Assembly (NCBI GenBank): GCA_037127315.1
Contig: JBBBDQ010001124.1
Span: 2,740,501-2,804,500 of the forward strand
Length of the DNA stretch: 64,000 nucleotides
Direction: 5' to 3'
DNA from: Ascarosepion bandense
Taxonomy: Eukaryota; Mollusca; Cephalopoda; Sepiida; Sepiidae
The position numbers and the translations under genes are program-made. A model generated the notes under the pieces. That model had not been told where the DNA came from. It saw nothing but the letters and a program-made list of their open reading frames with translations, and ran no database searches. Every line of letters starts with the position of its first letter. Position 1 is the first letter of the stretch. Below, one piece after another: positions 43,580 through 54,940 of this stretch.

Positions 43580-43795
43580 TGAATAGACTCTCCCACTTAA
43601 TTTAAGTAGGAGTAGTAAGAGGAACGAGGGTCAGTCAATGTTGGACGATACTGGGTAGTGTCTATCATCCGTCTTCCTCCTGTTTTTCAAGTACTATCTG
43701 GTATCTCTCATTCTTTCTATCAACTGCTGCATCAACATTATCCTCATGGGGCACTGTCAGTTCCACCAAGTCAATAATCTTCTTTTTTATAATAA
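43580..43795 (-). pseudogene. Second fragment of the same endonuclease-like domain
   Basis: Minus strand near 43785-43690 reads KKIIDLVELTVPHEDNVDAA, where the expected E is present. It repeats the 43048-43130 segment at lower identity, and a third partial copy lies at 43319-43376. Confidence 0.55.
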
Positions 43796-43804
43796 AATAT
43801 ATAC

Positions 43805-44865
43805 CATGTTTTATAGATTACACAAAAGCATTTGATAAAGTATGCTACAAAGAACTGTCAGAACTGCTAGTTAAGCTTGACATACTTTGGGAAAATATTA
43901 GAATAATCCAGAACCTATACTGAGAGAAAACCACCTGCATGTGGATAGAAATGAATTCAGTAAATATACAAAAATAGAAAGCAGTTTAAAGATGTGTAAG
44001 ATGTGTCTTCCCACCAGACTTATTCAACCAAAACAATGAGGTCATTCTGAGAGAATTAGAAATCCTACCAGGATTCATTATTAGTATCCACAATTTTAAC
44101 AATATAAGATGATGTTGTATTAATTGAAAACAAAGAAAGCAAACCTTAAGCACTACTATAGAAGGTAATGAAAGAAAGCCAGAAGAAAAGACTAAACACA
44201 AATTGCAAGATGATAAAATGCATGGTTGTCAGCAAAATGAACAGTTCAACATGCAAATTACAAATTGGGGATACCAAAATCAAGCAAGTACAAGAATTTA
44301 AACATCTGGGAAGAGTATGACACTGAAATCTGAAAGTGCACTGAAATAACAAAAGTTGCCTTCCAAAAAACTAGGCAACGTATTAAGAAACAGGAAAATT
44401 TCATTAGAAAAAAGAGAAAAGTAATATTGGTCCTCTGATATAGCAGTGAATGCTGGAGAATCTCCAGACAGATCAAGAAAAGACTTAAGGTGAAAGAAAT
44501 GTAACTCTACAGAAGGATGCTGAGAATACAATGGAGCAAAAATGTGAGCAAGAACTAAATTTTAGAGAAAATGAAAACAAAAAGGACGCTTATAATTAAT
44601 TTCAGGAAGTGATAGTTTATACTTTTAGGACACAAAGAGGGATTGGAAAATTTGACACTCACAGGACATTTTAAAATCAAAAGAGACAAAGAAAAGTAAT
44701 GCATAACCTAACTAACAAGTTTGTGTAAATTTGATGATTGAACAAAGTTTAGGAGAGATAACAAAAAGACAAAATCTACTGAGCTACATAAAACAGGAAA
44801 TCATGGAGAACCATGATCACCAATGTCCTGAAGGGACATGACATATAAAAGAAAAAGACAGGAAA
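43805..44865 (+). pseudogene. RTE-like LINE reverse transcriptase, decayed
   Basis: Reads DYTKAFDKVCYKELSELLVK, LDILWENIRIIQNLY (palm A-block region), later LGNVLRNRKISLEK, and a STEGC-like match to YRRML. The order follows the 13-kb copy and extends further upstream. Many stops; YADD not recognisable. Confidence 0.65.
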
Positions 44866-45084
44866 TGCTGAAAATGTTGGAATGCTGAATTTTTAAATTT
44901 AATTTTTTTTTAAATGCACCTGGGTATGTAGTCTAGGTAATTTAATTCAGTTTTATAATGCTTTTGTTTTTATCATTATTATTATTATTATTAAACTATT
45001 ACTTTAGTCTGATGAAGTCCTAAAGGAAACACATCACACAAAAAAAATCTACTTTGTTATTAATTTACCTTAAATTACACACAC

Positions 45085-45124
<40 letters not shown>

Positions 45125-45716
45125 GTGTGAGAGAGCGAGAGAGATATCATCCGACATGCACAAACTCTCAATAGCTTCAGGGACAGATGCAATCTATGCT
45201 TGGCAAAAAAAATTGTAATAATCAAATATAAAAATCCCAGTGAACTATTAAACTAGAGGAAAGAACTCATTTTCAAATGCAGACACAAAAATAGACATAA
45301 GATTCTATAACAAAATGGAAATTACACTTAAAAGTTTGATTTGGAAAAAAAAAAAAAATCCCGTTAAAGACTTTATATCCTTTAATTTATTTATTTTTTT
45401 ATTAGTTAACTATCTTTATTATTGTAGTTTTTATGAATTATTGTGATCATGATTATTATTATTTTATTATTATTATTATTACTAATAAGTTTTATGAAAT
45501 AGTATTATAGATATCGTTTTCAAACATATGCACCCACCGTAGTGGGGGCGCTAGAGGGTGTCATCAGTGATGTCATCACGAGGATCACTAGGGGGTTTCA
45601 GGTCTTTCAACATCATACCCCCCTCACTGTGCCGACCCGACCAGAGATGATCAGTTTCTGATTCACCCTCGATAAGCGCTTTCAGACACTGGGAAAATTA
45701 CATTTGGGCCCGGTAC
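44866..45716. other. Mixed low-complexity sequence
   Basis: Contains a (GT)n tract (45078-45129), (ATT)n tracts near 44980 and 45460, a hammerhead-like segment (45009-45034) and a GC-richer patch (about 45530-45720, with GTGGGGGCGCTAGAGGGTGT) of unknown origin. Confidence 0.4.
45009..45034 (+). ncRNA. Decayed hammerhead-like core
   Basis: CTGATGA followed by a short AGTCCT/AGGA hairpin and AAAC; the G of GAAA is missing, so it is probably inactive. Confidence 0.35.
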
Positions 45717-46048
45717 GAAACCTTGAGGATATGTGTTGTGGTACAGTGGATATTGGCTCGGAACTAGAAACTGGGGAGCCAAGTTCGAATTCCAGTTGAA
45801 TCCATTGTATTCACTTACGCGCAAATACCCTTGGGAAAGGTATTAATCCATCTCTTCCTTCCAGTTATGGGTTAAATAGCAGGACAGATTGGGTTCTGTA
45901 GCCTTGGTCAGCAACCAGTCTACCGCAGAAAGCAATGGCAACCTACTGCGGGATAATCTTCTGCCCAGTCAGTCATGTCTCAAAAGAGACATGATCGCCC
46001 AAGTGTGTATCATGTATGGCACTTAACTGACTGACAGATGAAACCTTG
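45717..46048 (+). mobile_element. SINE with 9-bp target-site duplication
   Basis: Full-length SINE at 45726-46039 flanked by GAAACCTTG at 45717-45725 and 46040-46048. The hairpin loop reads AAAA (CATGTCTCAAAAGAGACATG) instead of the TTTC of most copies. Confidence 0.92.
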
Positions 46049-46049
46049 C

Positions 46050-46697
46050 AAGTGCTTCTGATTGGCGACAGTCAGAGCCACTTTCCATTTAGAGGCAAAC
46101 CATGCATGAGCTTGTTCGAAAATGTGAAACAATTTACCTATTGTACGGCTATAAAAAAAAAATCGTTAAGAATAATAATTAGCACTTATACCCATTTTTC
46201 TTGTAACATTCTTATCATACACGATAAAAATATTATTGTCATAACCAAAACGATAGAAAATCAGTATGTACAAAATGAAGATATTATTATTACCGTTAGA
46301 ATTAATAGAAAAAGCTGACACTTTAATTCTTCTAATAAAAATAAGACCCCTAAATTTACTGTCATGTATTTAAGAATGGCCAACTAAAATTTCAGGCCAA
46401 TGTCATCTTGAGATAAAAATACAGACTCCAATAATAACTAGCACTGTAAATCTAACCACCTTACCCCAGTTTTTTTCCCCATGATTCTTTTTATCTGGAT
46501 AAATCTAACCCATTCATTGTTGTAGGAATTTGGTCTGATGAGCGGTCTGTAAAAGTTTTGCAAAATAAGCTATTACCAATGGATTTATAAAAACATCCAA
46601 CTTATTTTCATTATAATACTATGTTAAATTCTAACATTGAGTTCTCATCGCATTTAAATCCCCTGTGGAATTAACCTTACCAAGTACCAAAGATACT

Positions 46698-46700
<3 letters not shown>
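46050..46700. other. AT-rich stretch, nothing recognised
   Basis: The open frame at 46046-46318 begins inside the SINE edge and shows no motif. Confidence 0.35.

Positions 46701-46701
<1 letters not shown>

Positions 46702-46748
<47 letters not shown>
46702..46748. repeat. (AT)n microsatellite
   Basis: About 23 AT units. Confidence 0.9.
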
Positions 46749-46751
<3 letters not shown>

Positions 46752-46767
46752 CCATTTTTAAAACAAG

Positions 46768-46816
46768 TTATTTCGCTACCCAGGTTTCTACCATGAGTGG
46801 TGTCTTCAGACGATTT
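46768..46816 (-). ncRNA. Hammerhead ribozyme motif, second sequence class
   Basis: On the minus strand: CTGAAGA (46809-46803), stem II CACCA/TGGT-type hairpin, GAAA (46788-46785), a very short stem III (CC/GG), UA, with stem I pairs GCGA/TCGT-like. Core bases fit CUGANGA...GAAA...UH. Short stem III is typical of Penelope-like hammerheads that may need to dimerise. A decayed relative lies at 4508-4556. Confidence 0.65.
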
Positions 46817-46929
46817 TTACTAACCAATTTTACCGTCTATCGTCTTTCTTTTTAAGACTGCTCTTGTAACGGTGTTTTATTTGAACATTCATTTGGCAGG
46901 GAATTTATGAACGCGTAATTTTTCATATA

Positions 46930-47155
46930 CTGGTCTAACCCTATTATGACCAAAAACTAAGTATTAAACAATCAATATATATATATATATATTTGGGCAA
47001 CAACCTTTCTTTTAAGCATCTTTCATTGAATACGGCTGACAAGGCTGATCTAATCAATCTTTTATTGAGTTTTTCCAACATTTTAACATTTTTCCATCTT
47101 TCAGAAGTTAAAGAATATAAAAATTGTCCATAGTTTTTATTGTTCCACAATGCTT
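46930..47155 (-). pseudogene. Possible Penelope-like element N-terminal fragment
   Basis: The minus frame reads WKNVKMLEKLNKRLIRSALS and AVFNERCLKERLLPKY. The LEKLNKRL...FN..CL...LLPKY pattern resembles the region before the reverse transcriptase in Penelope-like retroelements. It lies on the same strand as, and about 120 bp from, the hammerhead motif, which supports the assignment. Short and uncertain. Confidence 0.5.
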
Positions 47156-47388
47156 TAGGATGTTGTATGAAGTGTATTTATTCCCCATGCATTGTACTAC
47201 ATAATTAGTCTTTACTGCATGAAGTTCTTGTGGAAGAATAACTATTTGGAGCAGTCACATGAGGATCACTACTATTTTTAGAAAACAACATGCAATCTCT
47301 CCTACTGAACAGTGTCAGATTGATAGCGGGGAACAGCACTTAATCAATAGAGCTTGTCTAATAAAAGCTGTCGACATGTGATGTATAT

Positions 47389-47670
47389 AACAACCATATC
47401 CCATTGAAGCACAGCTGATCAATGAAGTTAAGCGTCAGTGAGCCTGATCAGTACCTAGATAGGTGACTGCTTTGGGATACCATGTGAAGTAAGATCTAAT
47501 ATACAGACTGTGTAATGGTTAATGGATCCAAGTGAGAAATCAGGGAGCCATGTTTGAATTCTCATGACATTCACTTATGTGCAAATATTGTGAAAGGTAT
47601 TAATTTATCTTTTCTTTCTGCAGCTATGGGTAAATAGCCAGGCAGATTGTGCTCTATAGCCTTATCTAAG
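47389..47670 (+). mobile_element. Chimeric SINE: nearly complete 5S head plus tRNA-like head
   Basis: 47389-47494 follows 5S rRNA from near its 5' end (CAACCATATCCCATTGAAGC) with a gap of about 15 bases, through GAAGTTAAGC, ATCAGTACCTAGATAGGTGA to GTAAG. A tRNA-like head (GTGTAATGGTTAATGG; GTTTGAATTC) and the SINE body to about 47670 follow. The 3' end differs from the standard family. Confidence 0.82.
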
Positions 47671-48335
47671 AGAAGGGAAATTGTAAATCTTAACGAATCT
47701 GGAAAAGGCTGGTAAAGGGTTGGTGAGTTTCTCACAGGTGCCAACACTTAGCATGCAGCTAGGCAATGAAAAAATTCCTATCTGAAAAAGCCTGTAGTTA
47801 TCGCATCATCTGATATGTGGGCCAGTACAAGACATGGTTCTATGGCAGAGAGAATCTGTATTTAAGAACACAGGCAGTTAACTGACCACTTTAAACAATT
47901 CACTTGTACAGCCAGTTCAGTAAAATTTACTCAACCCTCACACATCGTTCTCTGTGTGTGTGTGTCTATATATATATATATAAAGACACACACACACACG
48001 TGATAAATGCTTCCTATTTGTTCCTTATCCTGTTGGACTCTAATCATATATATAAATCCAAAAGGAAGTGGCTTTATGGTAAAATTCGAAAGAAGATCCT
48101 ATTAATATTAATTGTTGAAAAATTAAATAAACTAAAACTGATCCAGCCTGAAAGCTCAATGTAAATAAGATGATTTATTTAAAGAGCATACATATTTTTA
48201 CATGTAGAAAATATTCAGAAATGGGATCAAATGATCATTTCTGTGAGCAGAACCTGCTTCATTGGCAATCCTTTGATAAAATGGAAAATTCAAAAAAAAT
48301 CATTTGAATCTGTATTTTGTTAAAGAAAGAAAAAA
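47671..48335. other. Unassigned sequence after the chimeric SINE
   Basis: Could include an alternative SINE 3' end (to about 47860). A GT/TA/AC tract lies at 47953-47999. Confidence 0.35.
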
Positions 48336-48337
48336 GC

Positions 48338-48720
48338 ATGGCTAAATGAAAAAAGAAAGAAAAAGAAAGGAAAATAAAAAAAGAGAAAGAAGAAAGCAAG
48401 GAAGGGGAAAGGAAAATATTTGGAGTTCACAGACAGGGGGAGACAGGGGAAGGAAGAGGAGAGATTTGCTACTGTCAGAGAACCATAATATTAAAAAACA
48501 AACGAGAATGTTGGGGGTGGAGGGAATCTGGAAGTAGAGCTTGTCAAGAGGAATCAAAAGCGTTTCAAAAGAAAAGGAAATGAAGGTAGAAAGAAAGAAA
48601 GGAAGGGAGGGGGAAGGAGAAAGAGAGAGGTATAAGATATCAAGACAGGAGAATTTGCAGGTCAAAAGAGGTAGGGAGATATAGACAGATACATTACAAA
48701 GGTGAAGGAAAGATGGCGAT
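48338..48720. repeat. Purine-rich tract
   Basis: The plus strand is mostly A and G for about 380 bp (for example AAAGAAAGAAAGGAAGGGAG). The minus strand is accordingly C/T-rich, so open frames here are compositional artefacts. Confidence 0.85.
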
Positions 48721-48827
48721 CTTTGCTCGCCTATGTTTAATTTTGTAAAATTTTTAATCATTTCAAAACAAAAACAAAAATTTGATCGCATTTCTGATAT
48801 TTTTATATATATATGAATGTATGTGAA

Positions 48828-49060
48828 TACACCAGTTCTCACTCGATCACCGAAGTTAAGCAATGTTGAGCCTGGTCAGTACTTAGATGGGTATTCACTT
48901 GGGAATACCAGGTGCTGTAAGCGTGTATTGACGGATGTGCATTGTGGTGCAGTGGATGTTGGCTCAGAAAGGGAAATTGGTGAGCTGAGTTCCAATTCCA
49001 GTCAAACACTCTGCATTCACTTACACACTGGTACCCTCCAGTTATGGGTTAAATAACTGA
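48828..49060 (+). mobile_element. Chimeric SINE: 5S-like head (about 94 nt) plus tRNA-like head
   Basis: 48828-48922 matches molluscan-type 5S rRNA from about residue 26 (ACACCAGTTCTCACTCGATC, ACCGAAGTTAAGCAATGTTG, GTCAGTACTTAGATGGGT, GGGAATACCAGGTGCTGTAA). After about 8 bp the SINE 5' end (GGATGTGCATTGTGGTGCAG), B box and a shortened body follow, with an internal deletion. It is the clearest case of the 5S/tRNA junction. Confidence 0.9.
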
Positions 49061-49171
49061 GGTCTGTTGTTCATGCAATCTGTGGCAGATTTCTGCACCG
49101 ACTGTTTGTTATTAGCAGTTCCAAAAAGTGTGGATGGTACTACACAAGCCTTCACCACTCAATACAATTCT

Positions 49172-52100
49172 TTGTGTGGCAGTCTAACTGGTTTAGACAC
49201 TCATACGTTGAAATCAATGGGAGAGTCCATAATAACATAATAATAATGTATGTATGTATTTATGTATGTCATAAATTATACTACAGAGAAATTAAAACAG
49301 TCTAACTGGTTTAGACACTCATACGTTGAAATCAATGGGGAGAGTCCATACAATATAATAATAATGTATGTATGTATTTATGTATGTCATAAATTATACT
49401 ACAGAGAAATTAAACAGTCTAACTGGTTTAGACACCTTACATGCTAAAATCAATGGGAGAGTCCATAATAACATAATAATAACGTATGTATGTATTTATG
49501 TATGTCATAAATTATACTACAGAGAAATTAAAACAGTCTAACTGGTTTAGACACTCATACGTTGAAATCAATGGGAGAGTCCATAATAACATAATAATAA
49601 TGTATGTATGTATTTATGTATGTCATAAATTATACTACAGAGAAATTAAAACAGTCTAACTGGTTTAGACACTCATACGTTGAAATCAATGGGAGAGTCC
49701 ATAATAACATAATAATAATGTATGTATGTATTTATGTATGTCATAAATTATACTACAGAGAAATTAAAACAGTCTAACTGGTTTAGACACTCATGTTGAA
49801 ATCAATGGGAGAGTCCATAATAACATAATAATAACGTATGTATGTATTTATGTATGTCATAAATTATACTACAGAGAAATTAAAACAGTCTAACTGGTTT
49901 AGACACTCATACGTTGAAATCAATGGGAGAGTCCATAATAACATAATAATAATGTATGTATGTATTTATGTATGTCATAAATTATACTACAGAGAAATTA
50001 AAACAGTCTAACTGGCTTAGACACTCATACGTTGAAATCAATGGGAGAGTCCATAATAACATAATAATAATGTATGTATGTATTTATGTATGTCATAAAT
50101 TATACTACAGAGAAATTAAAACAGTCTAACTGGTTTAGACACTCATACGTTGAAATCAATGGGAGAGTCCATAATAACATAATAATAACGTATGTATGTA
50201 TTTATGTATGTCATAAATTATACTACAGAGAAATTAAAACAGTCTAACTGGTTTAGACACTCATACGTTGAAATCAATGGGAGAGTCCATAATAACATAA
50301 TAATAACGTATGTATGTATTTATGTATGTCATAAATTATAATACATAGAGAAATTAAAACAGTCTAACTGGTTTAGACACTCATACGTTGAAATCAATGG
50401 GAGAGTCCATAATAACATAATAATAATGTATGTATGTATTTATGTATGTCATAAATTATACTACAGAGAAATTAAAACAGTCTAACTTATTTAGACACTC
50501 ATACGTTGAAATCAATGGAGAGTCCATAATAACATAATAATAATGTATGTATGTATTTATGTATGTCATAAATTATGCCACAGAGAAATTAAAACAGTCT
50601 AACTGGTTTAGACACTCATACGTTGAAATCAATGGGAGAGTCCATAATAACATAATAATAATGTATGTATGTATTTATGTATGTCATAAATTATACTACA
50701 GAGAAATTAAAACAGTCTAACTGGTTTAGACACTACATGTTGAAATCAATGGGAGAGTCCATAATAACATAATAATAATGTATGTATGTATTTATGTATG
50801 TCATAAATTATACTACAGAGAAATTAAAACAGTCTAACTTGTTTTAGACACTCATACGTTGAAATCAATGGGAGAGTCCATAATAACATAATAATAACGT
50901 ATGTATGTATTTATGTATGTCATAAATTATACTACAGAGAAATTAAAACAGTCTAACTGGTTTAGACACTCATACGTTGAAATCAATGGGAGAGTCCATA
51001 ATAACATAATAATAACGTATGTATGTATTTATGTATGTCATAAATTATACTACAGAGAAATTAAAACAGTCTAACTGGTTTAGACACTCATACGTTAAAT
51101 CATTCGGGAGAGTCCATAATAACATAATAATAATGTATGTATGTATTTATGTATGTCATAAATTATACTACAGAGAAATTAAAACAGTCTAACTGGTTTA
51201 GACACTCATACGTTGAAATCAATGGGAGAGTCCATAATAACATAATAATAACGTATGTATGTATTTATGTATGTCATAAATTATACTACAGAGAAATTAA
51301 AACAGTCTAACTGGTTTAGACACTCATACGTTGAAATCAATGGGAGAGTCCATAATAACATAATAATAATGTATGTATGTATTTATGTATGTCATAAATT
51401 ATACTACAGAGAAATTAAAACAGTCTAACTGGTTTAGACACTCATACGTTGAAATCAATGGGAGAGTCCATAATAACATAATAATAACGTATGTATGTAT
51501 TTATGTATGTCATAAATTATACTACAGAGAAATTAAAACAGTCTAACTGGTTTAGACACTCATACGTTGAAATCAATGGGAGAGTCCATAATAACATAAT
51601 AATAATGTGTATGTATGTATTTATGTATGTCATAAATTATACTACAGAGAAATTAAAACAGTCTAACTGGTTTAGACACCTGGGCATGTTGAAATCAATG
51701 GGAGAGTCCATAATAACATAATAATAATGTATGTATGTATTTATGTATGTCATAAATTATACTACAGAGAAATTAAAAACAGTCTAACTGGTTTAGACAC
51801 TCATACGTTGAAATCAATGGGAGAGTCCATAATAACATAATAATAACGTATGTATGTATTTATGTATGTCATAAATTATACTACAGAGAAATTAAAACAG
51901 TCTAACTGGTTTAGACACTCATACGTTGAAATCAATGGGAGAGTCCATAATAACATACAAATAACGTATGTATGTATTTATGTATGTCATAAATTATACT
52001 ACAGAGAAATTAAAACAGTCTAACTGGTTTAGACACTCATACGTTGAAATCAATGGGAGAGTCCATAATAACATAATAATAATGTATGTATGTATTTATG

Positions 52101-52372
52101 TATGTCATAAATTATACTACAGAGAAATTAAAACAGTCTAACTGGTTTAGACACTCATACGTTGAAATCAATGGGAGAGTCCATAATAACATAATAATAA
52201 TGTATGTATGTATTTATGTATGTCATAAATTATACTACAGAGAAATTAAAAACAGTCTAACTGGTTTAGACACTCATACGTTGAAATCAATGGGAGAGTC
52301 CATAATAACATAATAATAACGTATGTATGTATTTATGTATATCAAATTATACTACAGAGAAATTAAAACATA
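49172..52372. repeat. 118-bp satellite array, about 27 units
   Basis: The unit begins CAGTCTAACTGGTTTAGACA and contains CATACGTTGAAATCAATGGG, GAGTCCATAATAACATAATA, a GTATGTATGTATTTATGTAT block and ATACTACAGAGAAATTAAAA. Units are almost identical; variants are mostly 1-3 bp indels and a C/T difference at a CpG in AATAA(C/T)GTATG. Terminal units are diverged. The small open frames are repeats of the same chance frame. Confidence 0.97.
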
Positions 52373-52468
52373 TACAACTAGACAAGTAGTAAAGGGAATG
52401 AATACAAAGATTTTAATTTAAACTACTTTTGAGAAACTGTACAGCCATAGGTTTCTATTTATTATACA

Positions 52469-52991
52469 CTAGCAGTATAGCCTGGCATTGCTTGGGTGTA
52501 ACAAAAGCTTTAAAACTAATCCATAGTCCTGGAGCTCAGACTCAGCCTAAAGAATATTTCTGTGAAGTTTGGTGAGAATCGGATAAAAATTGTGGATTTG
52601 TATAAAAGACATACAGACAGATAAACAGACACATACACAAAAATCTTGCCTCTTATGTATATATATTATTGATTTTCTGCACTATTGTAAGAACTGCAAC
52701 CTTGAAACTTCTGAATGTCATTTCTTATGTCTTTGTCTATGAGTGTATCAAATTTGATTAAAATCGTACCACTCCTTCCATAACCCGATTTTTTCGATTA
52801 TCGATTTTCAATATTTATCAGTGGTACCTCAACACAAAACCTAGCTAAGAACACTCACAGATGCTTATAGTACAACTGTGTAAATTTTCAAGAAAATCGG
52901 TTCAGTCGTTTCGGAGTCTATAGGTAACGGACACACACACACACAGACACATACACACATACACAAAGTTCCATTTATAAATAAGTTTAGA
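52469..52991 (-). mobile_element. Non-autonomous Helitron, copy F (long subfamily)
   Basis: CTAG at 52469-52472 and TC end at 52991-52990 (minus strand), flanked by A and T as expected for Helitron insertion. Confidence 0.85.
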
Positions 52992-53448
52992 TAGGAATTG
53001 CACTGCTTTCCATGGACAGCAAAATTACAACTGAACCTTGCATCCACTTATTAAGTAGTATTTAAGCAGCAACTGACTATCTTCCCAATAGGCTGTTAAG
53101 TGAACATTAATATGTATTCACTTACATGGCAGCTGACCTACAGCAACATGTAAAAATCCAGAAGAAAAAAAGAAGAAATTACCACATGTCTTTTATAAAC
53201 ACAGGGATTATAGAACCCCACCCTTCATTAACTCTAAAAGACCCCACCTGCTGAAAATAGGGACAAATGTAGTGTGTACTAGAGGAGGAAGTGCTTCTAG
53301 ACTTATTGTAAACTCGATGGTTAACTGTGTTTACTTGGCAATAAACCACAACAACAACAAACTTTTTTGCAATTCTAAACTAATATCTGTATTCAGGCGC
53401 TATCGTTCTTTGACCAACGGTAACCACTTGTTACCAATAATTGCATAA
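52992..53448. other. Unassigned spacer
   Basis: No supported feature. Confidence 0.3.
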
Positions 53449-53696
53449 AAATACAGCAACATCAAGAGCCCTTTAACACATCAGTCAATTCTTCCTGCCA
53501 AAAAGGAGATAATCACCTTCTGCATTTCTACCAACCCCAAAACTGTGGTATATCTCCATCATACAGGTTATTATAACAGTGAAGCCAGTAAAAAGCAGCT
53601 TCTTAAATCAGTTACTATTCAACCAAAAAATGGTGAGTAATTACAATAATGGATATACACTTGCGATTTTGACTCATTGCCTTTTTTTTTTTTCAG
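53449..53696 (+). other. Weak exon-intron-like structure
   Basis: Frame 53449-53632 is open for 61 codons (including SILPAKKEIITFCISTNPKT) and ends at G|GTGAGTAA, a strong splice-donor match. 64 bp later a polypyrimidine run ends in TTTCAG (53691-53696). The next exon would hit a stop two codons in, and no family is recognised, so this may be chance. Confidence 0.25.
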
Positions 53697-54145
53697 ATTA
53701 GCCCTCATTTACTCAATTTTCAAAAAGTGGACAAGTATAGACATGCAATGCCTTCAATCAAACAAACTATTTTCAATTATGGGCTACAAAATGACTGGTA
53801 ATGGACAATTCGATGCATTGTTTGTTAAAAGCATTTGGATTACATTAATAATTCAGTGGGGATTATTAGAGCAAAACAAGTGTCTTTATATGAAGGCTAG
53901 TACTACATGACACACAAAAAACTTGAAAATGGCAGGTTAAAAGATAAGCTATCTTGGTTGAGTCACTTTCCTAGCATAATGCCTTGTGAACATATCTAGG
54001 AATTTTTGGGTGCAAAATATAAAATATATCCAGAAAATGTACAATAAATTTCAATTTCATGTTTTTGATGCAATCTGGTCTGATATCCCATAAGAAAAGA
54101 TAAAAGAACTGAACAATTTGATGTCTGAGAGAGAGTAAAAGTGAA
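53697..54145. other. Unassigned sequence
   Basis: An open frame of 77 codons begins just before 53697 but shows no motif. Confidence 0.3.
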
Positions 54146-54159
54146 TGATCTAATCTAAA

Positions 54160-54475
54160 TCTAAACTTATTTATAAATAGAACTTTGTCTGTGTGTATGT
54201 GTGTGTATCCGTTACCTATAGACTCCGAAACGGCTGAACCGATTTTCTTGAAAATTTACACAGTTGTACTATAAGCATCTGCGAGTGTTCTTAGCTAGGT
54301 TTTGCATTGAGGTACCACCGATAAATATTGAAAATCGATAATCAAAAAAATCGGGTTATAGAAGGAGTGGTCCGAATTTAATCAAATTTGATACACTCAT
54401 AGACAAAGACATAAAAAACGATATTCAGAAGTTTCAAGGTTGCAGTTCTTACAATAGTGCAGAAAATCGATAATA

Positions 54476-54521
<46 letters not shown>

Positions 54522-54704
54522 AGGCAAGATGTTTGTGTATGTGTCTGTTTATCTGTCTGTATGTCCTTTATACAAATCCACAATTTTTATCCGATTCTCA
54601 CCAAACGTCACACAAATATTCTTTAGGCTGAGTCTGAGCTCCAGGACTATGGATTAGTTTTAAAGCTTTCATTACACCCGAGCAACACCGGGCTATACTA
54701 CTAG
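54160..54704 (+). mobile_element. Non-autonomous Helitron, copy G (long subfamily)
   Basis: Begins TCTAAACTTATTTATAAATA after several ATCTA repeats and ends with the hairpin ACCCGAGCAACACCGGGC, TATACTACTAG and T. The 3' hairpin is well preserved here. Confidence 0.88.
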
Positions 54705-54940
54705 TAAATGCATATTCTTGGATTGTTTAGACTGTTGAATAAAGGCTTGTATTTGAAACCAAATGTGTCTACTGATTCTTTTGTCATGTTTCTATATGAA
54801 TGTGTGCAAGTGTGTATAGATATTTATCCACACATCCACTTCACAACAGAATGTGACACAAGCTCGGAGTTTTATGTGAGATTCTAGAAACACTGTGCAA
54901 AAACTTGACACTTCCCTTTTAAAGAAACCAGTCTGAAGAT

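Noticed and set aside
46537..46570. CTGATGAGCGG as another hammerhead
   Set aside because: No closing stem II and no GAAA follow, so only the first core box matches by chance.
48342..48863. 173-codon open frame on the minus strand
   Set aside because: It arises from the purine-rich tract; its composition (F, L, S, P) is that of CT-rich DNA and it has no motif.
48828..48922. Functional 5S rRNA gene
   Set aside because: The first about 25 residues are missing and several conserved bases differ; it is joined to a SINE.
49172..52372. Tandem array as a coding repeat protein (frames with YVFMYVINYTT)
   Set aside because: Frames are short, change between units because of indels, and simply translate the 118-bp satellite.
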